From Sphingomonas crusticola (GTDB lineage Bacteria; Pseudomonadota; Alphaproteobacteria; Sphingomonadales; Sphingomonadaceae): a stretch of 64,000 nt of DNA. The position numbers were made by a program, and so were the translations under genes. This document shows positions 30,998 through 40,147 of this stretch, in pieces; position 1 is the stretch's first letter; each line of letters opens with the position of its first letter. The notes under the pieces are model-generated. The model did no database searches and was not told the origin of the DNA. It saw nothing but the letters and a program-made list of their open reading frames with translations. The stretch spans positions 1,922,001 to 1,986,000 of the forward strand of contig NZ_QTJP01000001.1 in assembly GCF_003391115.1 (NCBI RefSeq), written 5' to 3'.

Positions 30998-32276
30998 GGT
31001 CGCCGATCCCAAGCAGTGCCGGCGCGGTGTAGAGCGCCTGCGCCATCGCCTTGCGGAGCTCGGGATCGCAACCGAAATTATACGCGAGCTGCGCGACGCC
31101 GTTGGTATCGACCCAGCTGATGCGGATGTCGCCCTGGTCGGTCACATATTCCCGGCATTGCGGCGGCTCCACAAGCGCTTGCTTGCCCTCCGGTCGATAG
31201 GCGGCCAGCCGGTCGCGGAAGGCCGCGATCCGATCGGCGGTGACGCGCACGTCGCGATTGAGGATCTGGGGGAGCTGGTCCCGGCCACGCCCCAATGCCT
31301 GTCTCACCCGAACACTGCCGTCTGAAAAAACCACCAGCTTGAGCGACAGGCAGAAGCCCATGCAGAAGCCAGGGCCGAGTTCGTAATCGATCCTGTCGCC
31401 ACCCAAATCCGATCCGACAATCGGCGGCGTTGCAACGCGGTCGATCATCTTGCGAATCTCGCCGACCACCAGACCGGACTCGTCGGCCATCACCTTGTGG
31501 CCGCTGCCTTTGGCAAAGATGAAGCGGCGCGCCGGATGCCCCGTCGTGAAGGCGACATGCGCGTCGTACCAGACCCTGGCACTGTCGGGATCAGCTTGCC
31601 CCTTCTCCGCCTTGATGTCGGTGATCGGCAGGCGTTCGGACACGGGCAGCGCGTTCACTGCCGCGGCGATTCTCGGCATCGCCTCGGCAAAGGGGATCGC
31701 GACCTTGGCAAGCGCGGGCGCCTGCCTGCGGATCTCGTCATATTGCGGCCGCATGCTTTTCAGATTCCGGTCGACCTCGGCCGGCGTCCAGACGCCGGGA
31801 ACGACGGCGTCCAGCAGCACCATTGCGCGCAGGCGGCGGTCGTGGCGCGCGGCGGCAAGACCGATAGCCCCGCCATAGGAATGGCCGACGAAGATGATCG
31901 GCCCGGCAATGCCGCAGCGCGAGAGGATCGTCCGCAGGATATGGACATCATTGTCGAGGCTGTAGCGCTGGCGCGTGTCGATCACGCTGCGGCCCATGCC
32001 CGCCCGGTCATAGACGAAAGTCTGAACGCCGGCCGCGCGAATGCGGGGTTCGATCCCGGACCAGACGGTCGAATCATTCCCGAAGCCGGCCTCGAACACC
32101 ACCGTGATCGTGCCGGCCCCGGCCTTGCTCGCCCATATACGGTTGCCGCCGACAGCGAGTATCGCCGGATTGCACGCCGTCGCTGTCGATGCCGGTGCGG
32201 CAAATGCCGGCGCTATGGCCACCAGCCCGGCGGATAGCATCGCCGCCTTCACCACTCTCCCGAGAAAGGCCGCCAT
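30975..32276 (-). CDS. Secreted alpha/beta hydrolase with C-terminal DUF6438-like domain
   Basis: A 433-residue protein with a signal peptide ([19 protein letters not shown]). The alpha/beta hydrolase domain (about 40-280) has [22 protein letters not shown], the nucleophile elbow GHSYGG (Ser133) and a candidate His in GSGH (His260). A separate C-terminal domain (about 290-425) contains CMGFC followed by a strand and DGSVRV, then a Cys/Asp-rich end. That pattern resembles DUF6438 (C-x-G-x-C ... DG). The fusion is not one I recognise. Start ATG 32276 is preferred over GTG 32285. Its 3' end overlaps dapD by 23 bp in convergent orientation. Confidence 0.82.
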   Translation of the reverse strand: MAAFLGRVVKAAMLSAGLVAIAPAFAAPASTATACNPAILAVGGNRIWASKAGAGTITVVFEAGFGNDSTVWSGIEPRIRAAGVQTFVYDRAGMGRSVIDTRQRYSLDNDVHILRTILSRCGIAGPIIFVGHSYGGAIGLAAARHDRRLRAMVLLDAVVPGVWTPAEVDRNLKSMRPQYDEIRRQAPALAKVAIPFAEAMPRIAAAVNALPVSERLPITDIKAEKGQADPDSARVWYDAHVAFTTGHPARRFIFAKGSGHKVMADESGLVVGEIRKMIDRVATPPIVGSDLGGDRIDYELGPGFCMGFCLSLKLVVFSDGSVRVRQALGRGRDQLPQILNRDVRVTADRIAAFRDRLAAYRPEGKQALVEPPQCREYVTDQGDIRISWVDTNGVAQLAYNFGCDPELRKAMAQALYTAPALLGIGDLSRAAAR

Positions 32277-32631
32277 CGCTTCCACCCCGCTTTGGACGCG
32301 ACGTTAAGCGCGGCATGCGAGAAGCACAAATGTCGGTGCGAGCGACCTCGGCCCGGTTTAGGGTCGGGGGATCCGGTCGACCGGCAGCGTGCCGCGCAAT
32401 GCCGAGATCGGGCCCATCCAGCCTCGATATTCCTTCTTGCTGGCAGCAATATGCCGGTTTCCACAGTGCCCGCCTTTGGGACTGCGCGACCAAGCCATGA
32501 AGCTCGATCGCCCGCCGCTGGGGCCACGTGAGCAATGGCGGTGAGGGTGCGTCGGAACGGCGTTCAACCGCCACTGGCGCGCGCCGCGCCGCCCCCATAG
32601 AAAGGCGCATCTTTCCTATCGAGGTTTCCGC
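32277..32631. other. 355 bp intergenic region upstream of M13 peptidase
   Basis: This region lies between the divergent alpha/beta hydrolase and M13 peptidase genes. Reading frames in it have no recognisable protein features. The only structure noted is a small inverted repeat just before the M13 ribosome binding site (ATAGAAAG at 32597-32604 and CTTTCCTAT at 32611-32619, one bulge). Promoters for both genes must lie here, but no convincing -35/-10 pair was found. Confidence 0.5.
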
Positions 32632-34665
32632 ATGAAAATGTCGTTAAAGGGCAATGTCGCGCTCGTTGCGCTCGTGCTTGCACTCTCCCCCGCGCTGGCC
32701 GCACAAGCCGCCCAGCCCAAGTTCGGTACCTGGGGCGTCGATTATCCCGGCATGGATAAAGCGGTGAAACCGGGCGACGATTTCTGGTCCTATGCCAATG
32801 GGACGTGGAACCGCACGACGCAGTTCGCGCCCGATCGGGCCAGCGCGGGCGTGGGCGTGGTGCTCGCCGACCAGGCCGAGATCGACGTGCGCGACATCGT
32901 CGACGGGCTGGCCAAGGACCCCAATGCCAGCGGCGTCGATCGCAAGGTCGGGGCCTTTTACGGCGCGTGGATGAATCAGGCGGCGATCGACGCGGCGGGC
33001 ACGCGTCCGCTTCAGCCGTATCTCGCCAAGATCGATGCGGTGAAGACGCGCGACGATCTGGTCCGGCTGTTCGCGACGCCGGGTTATGCGGCGCCGATCG
33101 GCGTCGGCATCATTCCCGATTTCGCCGATCCGACGCACTATGTCGCCTTTGCGGGCCAGGCCGATCTCGGCCTGCCGGACCGCGATTATTATCTGCTGCC
33201 CGGCGCCAAATATGACGCGATCCGCGCCGCCTATCGCGCTTATGTCGTCAAGATCCAGCAGCTTGCGGGCTTTGCCGACGCGCAGGCGCGCGCCGACCGC
33301 ATCATCGCGCTCGAGACGCGGCTCGCGACCGATCAGTGGCCCGTGGCCAAAAGGCGCGACATCCAGGCGATCTATCATCCGATGGATCGGGCCAAGCTCA
33401 CCGCGCTGGCGCCGCAGTTCAACTGGCCGTTATTCCTCGACGTACAGGGCCTCGGCAACATACCGACGGTGATCGCCGCCGAGACCAGCGCGATTACCGC
33501 CGCCGGCCAGCGACTGGACGACGTGCCACTGTCGACGTGGAGAGAGTATCTCGCCTATCGTTTCGTGAGCGACAATGCCTCGGTACTGCCCAAGGCGTTC
33601 GACGATGCGCGCTTCGATTTCTACAGCCACACGCTGAATGACGTGCCGGTACAGCGCGAGCGCTGGAAGCGCGGCGTGCAGATGGTCAACGGCGCGATGG
33701 GAGAGGCGGTCGGCCAGGCCTATATCGCGCGCCATTATCCGCCGGAAAGCGAGCGCCAGATGGCGGAGCTGATCGAAAATCTGCGGAGCGCCTATGCCGA
33801 CAAGATCGGCCACGCGACCTGGATGGACGACGCGACCCGCAAGGAAGCGCTCGCCAAATTGGCGGCGTTCGAGCCGCGCACCGGCCACCCGGTCAAATAT
33901 ATCGATTATTCCACTATCCAGATCAGCCCGAGCGATCCGCTCGCCAACGCGATCAACGCGCAGGATTTCCAATGGAAGCTGGAACTGTCGCGGCTCGGCA
34001 AGCCGGTCGATCGCTCGCTGTGGACGATGACCCCGCAGACGGTGAACGCTTATTACAACCCGCTGATGAACCAGATCACCTTCCCGGCCGCGATCCTGCA
34101 GCCGCCTTATTTCGATCCGGCCGCCGACCCGGCGGTGAATTACGGCGAGATCGGCGCGATCATCGGCCATGAAATGGGCCATGGCTTCGATGATCAGGGC
34201 CGCAAGTTCGACGCCAGCGGCCATTTGCGCGACTGGTGGAGCAAGGGCACGTCCGACAGCTATACCGCCCGCGCTCAGCGCCTCGTCGGCCAATATAATG
34301 GCTATGAGCCGATCCCCGGCACCAAGATCAACGGCCAGCTGACGCTCGGCGAGAATCTCGGCGATCTCGGCGGGCTCGAGGCTTCGTACCAGGCCTATCG
34401 CCATTATGTGGCGGAGCATGGCGAGCCCAAGGTGATCGACGGCTATAGCGGCGACCAGCGCTTCTTCCTCGCCTTCGCCCAGGCGTGGCGCAGCAAGCGC
34501 CGCGAGGGGGCGTTGCGCCAGCAATTGCTGACCGATCCGCACAGCCCGGCCGAATTCCGGGTCAACGGCATCGTGCGCAATGTCGACGCCTGGTATGCGG
34601 CGTTCAACGTCAAGCCGGGCGACAAATTGTATCTGCCGCCGGAAGAGCGCGTCCACGTCTGGTGA
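32632..34665 (+). CDS. Secreted M13 family metallopeptidase (PepO/neprilysin-like)
   Basis: A 677-residue zinc peptidase with a signal peptide ending near ALAAQAA. The N-terminal M13 domain (PGDDFWSYANGTWNRTT) is followed by the catalytic domain. Zinc ligands are in IIGHEMGHGFDDQGRKFD (HExxH) and the downstream ENLGDLGGLEAS (Glu, and Asp stabilising His). The C terminus has PAEFRVNGIVRNVDAWYAAFNVKPGDK, also a family signature ending in a Trp (VHVW). It cleaves small peptides and probably acts in the periplasm. The ATG at 32632 is preceded by GAGG. Confidence 0.95.
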   Translation: MKMSLKGNVALVALVLALSPALAAQAAQPKFGTWGVDYPGMDKAVKPGDDFWSYANGTWNRTTQFAPDRASAGVGVVLADQAEIDVRDIVDGLAKDPNASGVDRKVGAFYGAWMNQAAIDAAGTRPLQPYLAKIDAVKTRDDLVRLFATPGYAAPIGVGIIPDFADPTHYVAFAGQADLGLPDRDYYLLPGAKYDAIRAAYRAYVVKIQQLAGFADAQARADRIIALETRLATDQWPVAKRRDIQAIYHPMDRAKLTALAPQFNWPLFLDVQGLGNIPTVIAAETSAITAAGQRLDDVPLSTWREYLAYRFVSDNASVLPKAFDDARFDFYSHTLNDVPVQRERWKRGVQMVNGAMGEAVGQAYIARHYPPESERQMAELIENLRSAYADKIGHATWMDDATRKEALAKLAAFEPRTGHPVKYIDYSTIQISPSDPLANAINAQDFQWKLELSRLGKPVDRSLWTMTPQTVNAYYNPLMNQITFPAAILQPPYFDPAADPAVNYGEIGAIIGHEMGHGFDDQGRKFDASGHLRDWWSKGTSDSYTARAQRLVGQYNGYEPIPGTKINGQLTLGENLGDLGGLEASYQAYRHYVAEHGEPKVIDGYSGDQRFFLAFAQAWRSKRREGALRQQLLTDPHSPAEFRVNGIVRNVDAWYAAFNVKPGDKLYLPPEERVHVW

Positions 34666-34682
34666 TTGTTGTCCACCCTTAG

Positions 34683-34789
34683 CGTCACCCCGGACGTGTT
34701 CCGGGGTCCACCAGGCGGCGCGAGCCGCGTAAGAAGCTGAAGGGATGCGCGCGAGGCACAGTGGACCCCGGAACAAGTCCGGGGTGACG
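34683..34789. repeat. 107 bp element with 29 bp terminal inverted repeats
   Basis: The arms at 34683-34711 and 34761-34789 are inverted copies with 28 of 29 positions identical. They begin CGTCACCCCGGA and end GGGGTCCAC, and each arm is itself partly palindromic around the TTCCGGGG core. A 49 bp centre separates them. The element lies between the M13 peptidase stop and the EamA start and carries no ORF. A related single arm is at 1462-1490, so this looks like a dispersed miniature repeat. As RNA it would form a long hairpin after the M13 gene. Confidence 0.8.
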
Positions 34790-34868
34790 GAGGATGTGCC
34801 CGAATGCCGGCGGTTTTGAGCGCAAGCGGCGAGGTGACTTGCCGCTTGCCGTTCGTCATGGTGGGGTG

Positions 34869-35771
34869 ATGCACAGGCAGATGAGCCGCGCCGATTGGGC
34901 GATCCTGCTGATCCTGTCGGTCTTGTGGGGCGGTTCGTTCTTCTTCATCGGCATTGCGATCCATTCGGTCGCGCCGCTGACGTTGGTGTTGTTGCGCGTC
35001 AGCCTTGCCGCGGGCCTGTTGTGGGCGTGGCGGGCGCTCCGCCGGGACCGGCTGGCGCTGCCGACCGGTGCGGTCCCGGCCCTGTTCCTGCTGGCGTTGC
35101 TCAACAATGCCCTGCCGTTCATCCTGTTCGCCTTCGCGCAGCGGACGATCCCGTCCGGGCTGGCCTCGATCCTCAACGCCACCACGCCGATCTGGGGCGT
35201 GATCGTCGCGCATCTCTTCACACAGGACGAGCGGATGACGCCCGCCAAGGTCGCCGGTGTCCTGCTCGGCTTCGGCGGGGTGGCCGTCATGATCGGTGCC
35301 GACCTGCTTGGGCAGATCGGCGATAATGTCCTGGCGCAGCTCGCCTGTCTGGCGGCGACCTTATCCTATGGGCTGGCCGGAATATGGGGGCGGCGCTTCC
35401 GGGTGATGGGGGTGCCGCCGGTGGCGGTCGCACGCGGATCGCTTACGGCGGCGGCCGTCCTCCTCCTGCCCTTGGTGCTGCTGTTCGAGCCGCCATGGCA
35501 GGCGACCGCGCCGGCGCCCGAAGCGTGGGCGGCGCTGGCGGGACTTGCCTTCTTCTCGACCGCCATCGCCTACATCCTCTATTTCAAGCTGCTGGCGTCG
35601 GCGGGCGCGACCAATTCGCTGCTCGTGACCTTCCTGATCCCGGTCACCGCAATCCTGCTCGGCACATTCCTGTTGGGCGAGAGCCTCGCGCCGCGCCACT
35701 TTGCGGGAATGGGGCTGATCGCAATGGGGCTGGCGGCGATCGACGGTCGCCTGTTAGGGCGGTGGCGATGA
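34869..35771 (+). CDS. EamA/DMT family transporter
   Basis: A 300-residue membrane protein with about ten hydrophobic segments and two EamA repeats. The first has LSVLWGGSFFFIGIAI and LLRVSLAAGLLWAWRALRRD; the second ends GTFLLGESLAPRHFAGMGLIAMGLA. DMT/EamA proteins export or import small metabolites; the substrate is unknown. The start is uncertain: ATG 34869 or ATG 34881 (MSRADW). An upstream open stretch lies in the repeat and is non-coding. Its stop overlaps the start of the glutaminyl cyclase gene (ATGA, 35768-35771). Confidence 0.88.
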   Translation: MHRQMSRADWAILLILSVLWGGSFFFIGIAIHSVAPLTLVLLRVSLAAGLLWAWRALRRDRLALPTGAVPALFLLALLNNALPFILFAFAQRTIPSGLASILNATTPIWGVIVAHLFTQDERMTPAKVAGVLLGFGGVAVMIGADLLGQIGDNVLAQLACLAATLSYGLAGIWGRRFRVMGVPPVAVARGSLTAAAVLLLPLVLLFEPPWQATAPAPEAWAALAGLAFFSTAIAYILYFKLLASAGATNSLLVTFLIPVTAILLGTFLLGESLAPRHFAGMGLIAMGLAAIDGRLLGRWR

Positions 35772-36526
35772 TATGCCGGATCCTGTCCCTTATGCTCGTC
35801 CTGCTTGGCTGGCCGGCGGCGGCGGCGCTGCCCGTCACGCAGGCGCAGGTCGTGCGGACCTATCCGCATGACACGAGCGCTTTTACCGAAGGCCTGCTGA
35901 TCCGCGACGGCTGGCTGTACGAGAGCACCGGCTATGAGGGGCAGAGCTTCATCCGCAAGAAGGAGCTGGCGACCGGGCGAATCGTCCAGAGCATCACCAT
36001 CCCGCGCCCTTTGTTCGGCGAGGGCATCGTCGATTGGGGCAACCGGCTGTACAGCTTCGTCTGGCACGGCGGCAAAGGCTTCATCTGGACCTTGCCGGGT
36101 CTGAAGGCGGCGGGCAATTGGACCTATAGCGGCGAAGGCTGGGCAATGACCCAGGACGGGCGCCAGATCATCATGTCCGACGGCACGCCGGTGCTGCGCT
36201 TCCTCGATCCCAAGACGATGAAGGTGACGCGGCGGCTGACGGTCACCGCCGAGGGACAGCCGGTCGCGTTGCTCAACGAGCTCGAATATGTCCGCGGCGA
36301 GATCCTCGCCAACGTGTGGCAGACGGCGTTGATCGCCCGGATCGATCCGAACAGCGGCAAGGTGAAGGGGTGGATCGACCTGGCGGCGTTGTGGACGCGG
36401 GTGCAGGTGGCCAATGACGACGCGGTGCCGAACGGCATCGCTTACGACAAGAAAAGCGGGCGGTTGTTCGTGACGGGCAAGAACTGGCCGACCTTGTTCG
36501 AGATCAAGCTGCCGGGCGGACGGTAG
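35768..36526 (+). CDS. Secreted glutaminyl-peptide cyclotransferase
   Basis: A 252-residue protein with a signal peptide (ICRILSLMLVLLGWPAAAALP). It has the plant/bacterial type glutaminyl cyclase pattern: YPHDTSAFTEGLLI, LYESTGYEGQSFIRK, FGEGIVDWGNRLY, MSDGTPVLRFLDP, LLNELEYVRGEILANVW and NGIAYDKKSGRLFVTGKNWPTLFEI. It is a five-bladed beta-propeller that turns N-terminal Gln into pyroglutamate. Export through the inner membrane puts it in the periplasm. It is translationally coupled to the EamA transporter, so the two may act on the same compound; that is inference. Confidence 0.9.
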   Translation: MICRILSLMLVLLGWPAAAALPVTQAQVVRTYPHDTSAFTEGLLIRDGWLYESTGYEGQSFIRKKELATGRIVQSITIPRPLFGEGIVDWGNRLYSFVWHGGKGFIWTLPGLKAAGNWTYSGEGWAMTQDGRQIIMSDGTPVLRFLDPKTMKVTRRLTVTAEGQPVALLNELEYVRGEILANVWQTALIARIDPNSGKVKGWIDLAALWTRVQVANDDAVPNGIAYDKKSGRLFVTGKNWPTLFEIKLPGGR

Positions 36527-36594
36527 TAGCCTTCGCTAAAGCCGGCGCGAACTTTTGGCTCGCCTCGCGGCGAGTGATGTCCGCAAATATTGTC

Positions 36595-36678
36595 GTCATT
36601 GCGAGGAGCGTAGCGACGAAGCAATCCAGGCCGATGCGCGAGCGGCGGCCCGCATTTTATATCATCGGCTCGCAATGA
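36595..36678. repeat. 84 bp inverted-repeat element (CATTGCGAG type)
   Basis: The element is bounded by TCATTGCGAG (36595-36604) and CTCGCAATGA (36669-36678), perfect 10 bp inverted arms. The left part continues GAGCGTAGCGACGAAGCAATCC, a type of sequence I have seen dispersed in several proteobacteria. The centre is GC-rich with an AT-rich right side. It lies between convergent glutaminyl cyclase and TlpA-like genes, where it might serve as a bidirectional hairpin. No coding capacity is seen. Confidence 0.55.
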
Positions 36679-36705
36679 TGAATGCAATCGATCGAAGATC
36701 TCCGA

Positions 36706-37266
36706 TCACCCAGCCTGCGCCAGCAAGGCCGCGGCCTCCTTGCTGGTCCAGTCCATGTCGCGCGAAACGCGCCACACTTCCCTGCCGTTGGCATCGTACA
36801 GGATCGTGGTCGGCAAAGATGCCGTCTTGAGCGGGATCATCAGCGCGTTGCCGGTGTCCATCCACGGCTTGAGCGTTTTCAGCGGGCGCTTCTGGAGGAA
36901 GGGCGTGACCACGCGCGGGCCCTCCAGATCCTCGTTGACGACGATCACCTGCAGCTTGGCGGCATCGCGTGCGGCGAGCGCGTCCAGCGTCGGCAGCTCC
37001 TTGATGCACGGCACGCACCAGGTCGCCCACAGATTTACCAGCAGCGGCTTGCCCTTGAGATCGGACAATTTGGCGGTTGCGCCCTGATCATTCTTGATCT
37101 CGGCTTCGGGGATGGGCTTGCCCTTCAGGGACATATCCGGCGCTGCCGGCGCAGGGGCGGCCGCAGGCGTCGGTGCCTCCTGTGCTTGCGGCGCGGGGGC
37201 GGCTTGCTTATGGCAGCCGCCGAGCGCGGCCAGCAGCGTGAGAGAAGCGAGGGCTAGACGCCGCAT
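36706..37266 (-). CDS. TlpA-family thiol-disulfide lipoprotein
   Basis: A 186-residue protein. The N terminus [18 protein letters not shown] ends in a lipobox (LGGC), so it should be a lipoprotein. After an Ala/Pro-rich linker comes a thioredoxin fold with [20 protein letters not shown] (CxxC motif), [10 protein letters not shown] and [17 protein letters not shown] with the cis-Pro. TlpA/ResA-type proteins reduce disulfides in the periplasm, often for cytochrome c maturation. The ATG at 37266 follows GGAGTCC. Remarkably, its start codon overlaps that of divergent argH in the shared tetranucleotide CATG. Confidence 0.9.
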   Translation of the reverse strand: MRRLALASLTLLAALGGCHKQAAPAPQAQEAPTPAAAPAPAAPDMSLKGKPIPEAEIKNDQGATAKLSDLKGKPLLVNLWATWCVPCIKELPTLDALAARDAAKLQVIVVNEDLEGPRVVTPFLQKRPLKTLKPWMDTGNALMIPLKTASLPTTILYDANGREVWRVSRDMDWTSKEAAALLAQAG

Positions 37267-38647
37267 GTCGGACTCCAATGCCATGTGGGGCGGAAGGTTC
37301 GCCGATGGGCCTAGCGCGATCATGCGCGAAATCAACGCCTCGATCCCATTCGACAAGCGCCTGTGGCGGCAGGATATCGCCGCCAGCCGTGCCCATGTCG
37401 CGATGCTGGGTGCGCAAGGCATCGTCGATGCGGCCGATGTTGCCGCGATCGACCAGGGGCTGGCGCAGATCGCCGACGAATATGAGCGCGACGGTCCGCC
37501 GGAGAATCTGACGCTCGAGGACATTCACATGACGGTCGAAAGCCGGCTGGCCGAACTGGTCGGCCCGGCGGCGGGACGGCTGCACACGGGGCGCTCGCGC
37601 AACGACCAGGTCGCGACCGACTTCAAACTGTGGGTACGCGACGCGATCGATGCGGTGCTCGCCGGGCTGGACGAATTCGAGGCGGTTTTGCTGGCGCGCG
37701 CGGAGGAGCATGCCGCGACGATCATGCCCGGCTTCACCCATCTTCAGGTCGCGCAGCCGGTGACGCTCGGCCACCATCTGATGGCGTGGCACGCGATGAT
37801 CGGGCGCGATCGCTCGCGCTTCGCCGATGCGCGCGCGCGGCTCAACCGCTCGCCGCTCGGCAGCGCGGCGCTGGCCGGGACCGGCTTCGCGATCGACCGC
37901 CATGCGACCGCGGCTGCGCTCGGCTTCGACGGGCCGACGGACAATTCGCTTGATTCGGTATCCGACCGCGATTTCGCGCTCGATTATCTGATGGCGGCGA
38001 CACAATGCTCGCTCCACCTCTCGCGCATGGCGGAGGAGTTCGTGATCTGGGCGAGCCAGCCGTTCGGCTTCATCGCATTGCCCGACGCTTATTCGACCGG
38101 CTCGTCGATCATGCCGCAGAAGCGCAACCCCGACGCGGCCGAGCTGGTGCGCGGCCATGCGGGCCGCATCGCCGGCTGCATGGTCGCGCTGACGATGACG
38201 ATGAAGGGGCTGCCACTCGCTTATTCGAAGGACATGCAGGACGATAAGCCGCCGGTGTTCGAGGCGCACGATCTGCTCGCGCTGTCGATCGCGGCGATGA
38301 CCGGCATGGCCGAGACGACGCGGTTCGTGCCGGAGCGGATGCGGACCGCGGCCGAAGCCGGCTTCTCGACCGCGACCGATTTCGCCGACTGGCTGGTGCG
38401 CGAGGGCAATATCCCGTTCCGCGAGGCGCATCACATCACCGGCCGGGCGGTGAAACTCGCCGAAAGCGAAGGCGTGGCGCTCGCTGCCCTGCCGCTGGAA
38501 GCGCTGCAGGCGATCGATCCGCGCATCGACGCGCGCGTGTTCGGCGTGCTGACGGTCGACGCCTCGGTCGCCAGCCGCACCTCGCATGGCGGCACGGCGC
38601 CTGAACAGGTGCGCAAGCGCATCGCCGAGGCTAGAAAGCCGGCATGA
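37265..38647 (+). CDS. argH: Argininosuccinate lyase ArgH
   Basis: A 460-residue protein of the fumarase/aspartase superfamily. It has [66 protein letters not shown], and the signature [19 protein letters not shown]. It splits argininosuccinate to arginine and fumarate. ATG 37265 ([10 protein letters not shown]) is used; ATG 37283 (MWGGRF) is possible. Neither has a strong ribosome binding site. If 37265 is correct, its start codon overlaps that of the divergent TlpA-like gene. argH overlaps the lipoprotein gene by four bases. Confidence 0.96.
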   Translation: MSDSNAMWGGRFADGPSAIMREINASIPFDKRLWRQDIAASRAHVAMLGAQGIVDAADVAAIDQGLAQIADEYERDGPPENLTLEDIHMTVESRLAELVGPAAGRLHTGRSRNDQVATDFKLWVRDAIDAVLAGLDEFEAVLLARAEEHAATIMPGFTHLQVAQPVTLGHHLMAWHAMIGRDRSRFADARARLNRSPLGSAALAGTGFAIDRHATAAALGFDGPTDNSLDSVSDRDFALDYLMAATQCSLHLSRMAEEFVIWASQPFGFIALPDAYSTGSSIMPQKRNPDAAELVRGHAGRIAGCMVALTMTMKGLPLAYSKDMQDDKPPVFEAHDLLALSIAAMTGMAETTRFVPERMRTAAEAGFSTATDFADWLVREGNIPFREAHHITGRAVKLAESEGVALAALPLEALQAIDPRIDARVFGVLTVDASVASRTSHGGTAPEQVRKRIAEARKPA

Positions 38648-38880
38648 AGCGTTCGATCCCCCTCGTCGGCCTGCTGCTGCTCACGGCGTGCGGCAATGAG
38701 CAGACTTTGCATCCGCCCGCCGGCGGGGCGCTCCCGCCCAAGCCCGCGACGTCGCCCGTGGCGCCGACACCGACCGAATTGCTGAAGCGGCCGGCGGCGG
38801 TACGGCCGACCCGGAGCGACGAGCTGCTGACCAAGTCGCAGCCCCGCGCCGACGATCCGTTCGATCTGCCGCCCAAATAG
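38644..38880 (+). CDS. Small lipoprotein, LptM-like
   Basis: A 78-residue protein: [16 protein letters not shown] (signal and lipobox LLTAC), then [18 protein letters not shown] and a Pro-rich hydrophilic tail ending FDLPPK. Its position between argH and lysA is where alphaproteobacteria often encode a LptM/YifL-like lipoprotein. E. coli LptM aids LptD maturation. The short motif after the Cys, which in YifL reads GLKGPLYFPP, is only weakly preserved here, so the name is tentative. ATGA overlap with argH and a direct junction with lysA (stop TAG immediately followed by ATG) suggest one mRNA. Confidence 0.75.
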   Translation: MKRSIPLVGLLLLTACGNEQTLHPPAGGALPPKPATSPVAPTPTELLKRPAAVRPTRSDELLTKSQPRADDPFDLPPK

Positions 38881-40140
38881 ATGGATCATTTCGAGCTCAA
38901 GGACGGCATGCTCCATGCCGAAGGCGTGCCGCTGGCGCGGATCTCGGCCGAGGCGGGGACGCCGATCTATGTCTATTCGGCGGCGACGATCGAGCGCCAT
39001 GTGCGCGTGTTCCGCGAGGCGCTCGCGGGGATCGACGATCCGCTGATCGCGTTCGCGGTCAAGGCCAATCCCAACCGCGCCGTGCTGGCGACGCTCGCCG
39101 CGCTCGGGCTCGGCGCCGATGTGGTTTCGGGCGGCGAGCTCAAGCGCGCGCTCGCGGCGGGAATACCGGCCGCCAAGATCGTCTTTTCCGGGGTCGGCAA
39201 AACCGCCGAGGAGATGGCGCTGGGTCTCGATGAAGGGATCGGCCAGTTCAATCTGGAATCGGTGGCCGAGGCGGAGATGTTGTCGCAGGTGGCCACCGCG
39301 CGCGGTGTGACCGCCAGGGTCGCCTTCCGCGTCAATCCGGATGTCGACGCGGGCACGCACAGCAAGATCTCGACCGGCCGGGCCGACGACAAGTTCGGTG
39401 TGGCCTATGACCGTGCGCCGGATGCCTATGCGCGCGCGGCGGCCATGCCCGGCATCGCGGCGGTGGGCGTCGCGGTCCATATCGGCAGCCAGCTGACCGA
39501 TCTCGCGCCCAGCCGTGCGGCGTTCGAGCGCGTCGGCGCGCTGATCGCCGCTTTGCGCGCGGCGGGGCACGCGATCGACAGCGCCGATTTGGGCGGCGGG
39601 CTGGGCGTGCCCTATAATCCGGCGGTCCCCGTGCCGCCGAGCCCGGCCGATTATGGCGCGATGGTGCGCGAGGTCACGGCGGGCTGGGACGTCCGCCTGA
39701 TCTTCGAGCCCGGGCGGGTGATCGTCGGCAATGCCGGCGTGATGCTGACGCGGGTGATCCGGATCAAGGAGGGGAAGAATTACCCGTTCGTGGTGCTGGA
39801 TGCCGGCATGAACGACCTGCTGCGCCCGAGCCTGTACGACGCCTGGCATAATATCCGCGCGGTCGAGCCGAACGGCGCAAAGTTCGTCGCCAATGTCGTC
39901 GGCCCGATCTGCGAAACCGGCGACACGTTCGCGCGCGCCCGGGAAATGGATCAAGTTGCCGCCGGAGACCTGGTCGCCTTCATGACCGCGGGCGCTTATG
40001 GTGCCACCATGGCCAACACCTATAATTCGCGGGGACTCGTGCCCGAAGCGATGGTCTCGGGAGAGGAATGGGCAATTGTCCGCGATCGCCAGCCGATCGA
40101 AGCCCTGATCGCGGCCGATCGCCTTCCACCCTGGCTCTGA
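38881..40140 (+). CDS. lysA: Diaminopimelate decarboxylase LysA
   Basis: A 419-residue PLP enzyme of the fold-type III group. The PLP Lys lies in IAFAVKANPNRAVL; the phosphate and substrate segments are GADVVSGGELKRALAAG, HIGSQLTDL, DLGGGLGVPY, FEPGRVIVGNAGVMLTRV, GPICETGDTFAR and MTAGAYGATMANTYNSR. It decarboxylates meso-diaminopimelate to L-lysine, the last step of the pathway to which DapD in this window also belongs. The start codon follows directly after the lipoprotein stop. galU follows after 7 bp. Confidence 0.97.
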   Translation: MDHFELKDGMLHAEGVPLARISAEAGTPIYVYSAATIERHVRVFREALAGIDDPLIAFAVKANPNRAVLATLAALGLGADVVSGGELKRALAAGIPAAKIVFSGVGKTAEEMALGLDEGIGQFNLESVAEAEMLSQVATARGVTARVAFRVNPDVDAGTHSKISTGRADDKFGVAYDRAPDAYARAAAMPGIAAVGVAVHIGSQLTDLAPSRAAFERVGALIAALRAAGHAIDSADLGGGLGVPYNPAVPVPPSPADYGAMVREVTAGWDVRLIFEPGRVIVGNAGVMLTRVIRIKEGKNYPFVVLDAGMNDLLRPSLYDAWHNIRAVEPNGAKFVANVVGPICETGDTFARAREMDQVAAGDLVAFMTAGAYGATMANTYNSRGLVPEAMVSGEEWAIVRDRQPIEALIAADRLPPWL

Positions 40141-40147
40141 GGACAGC

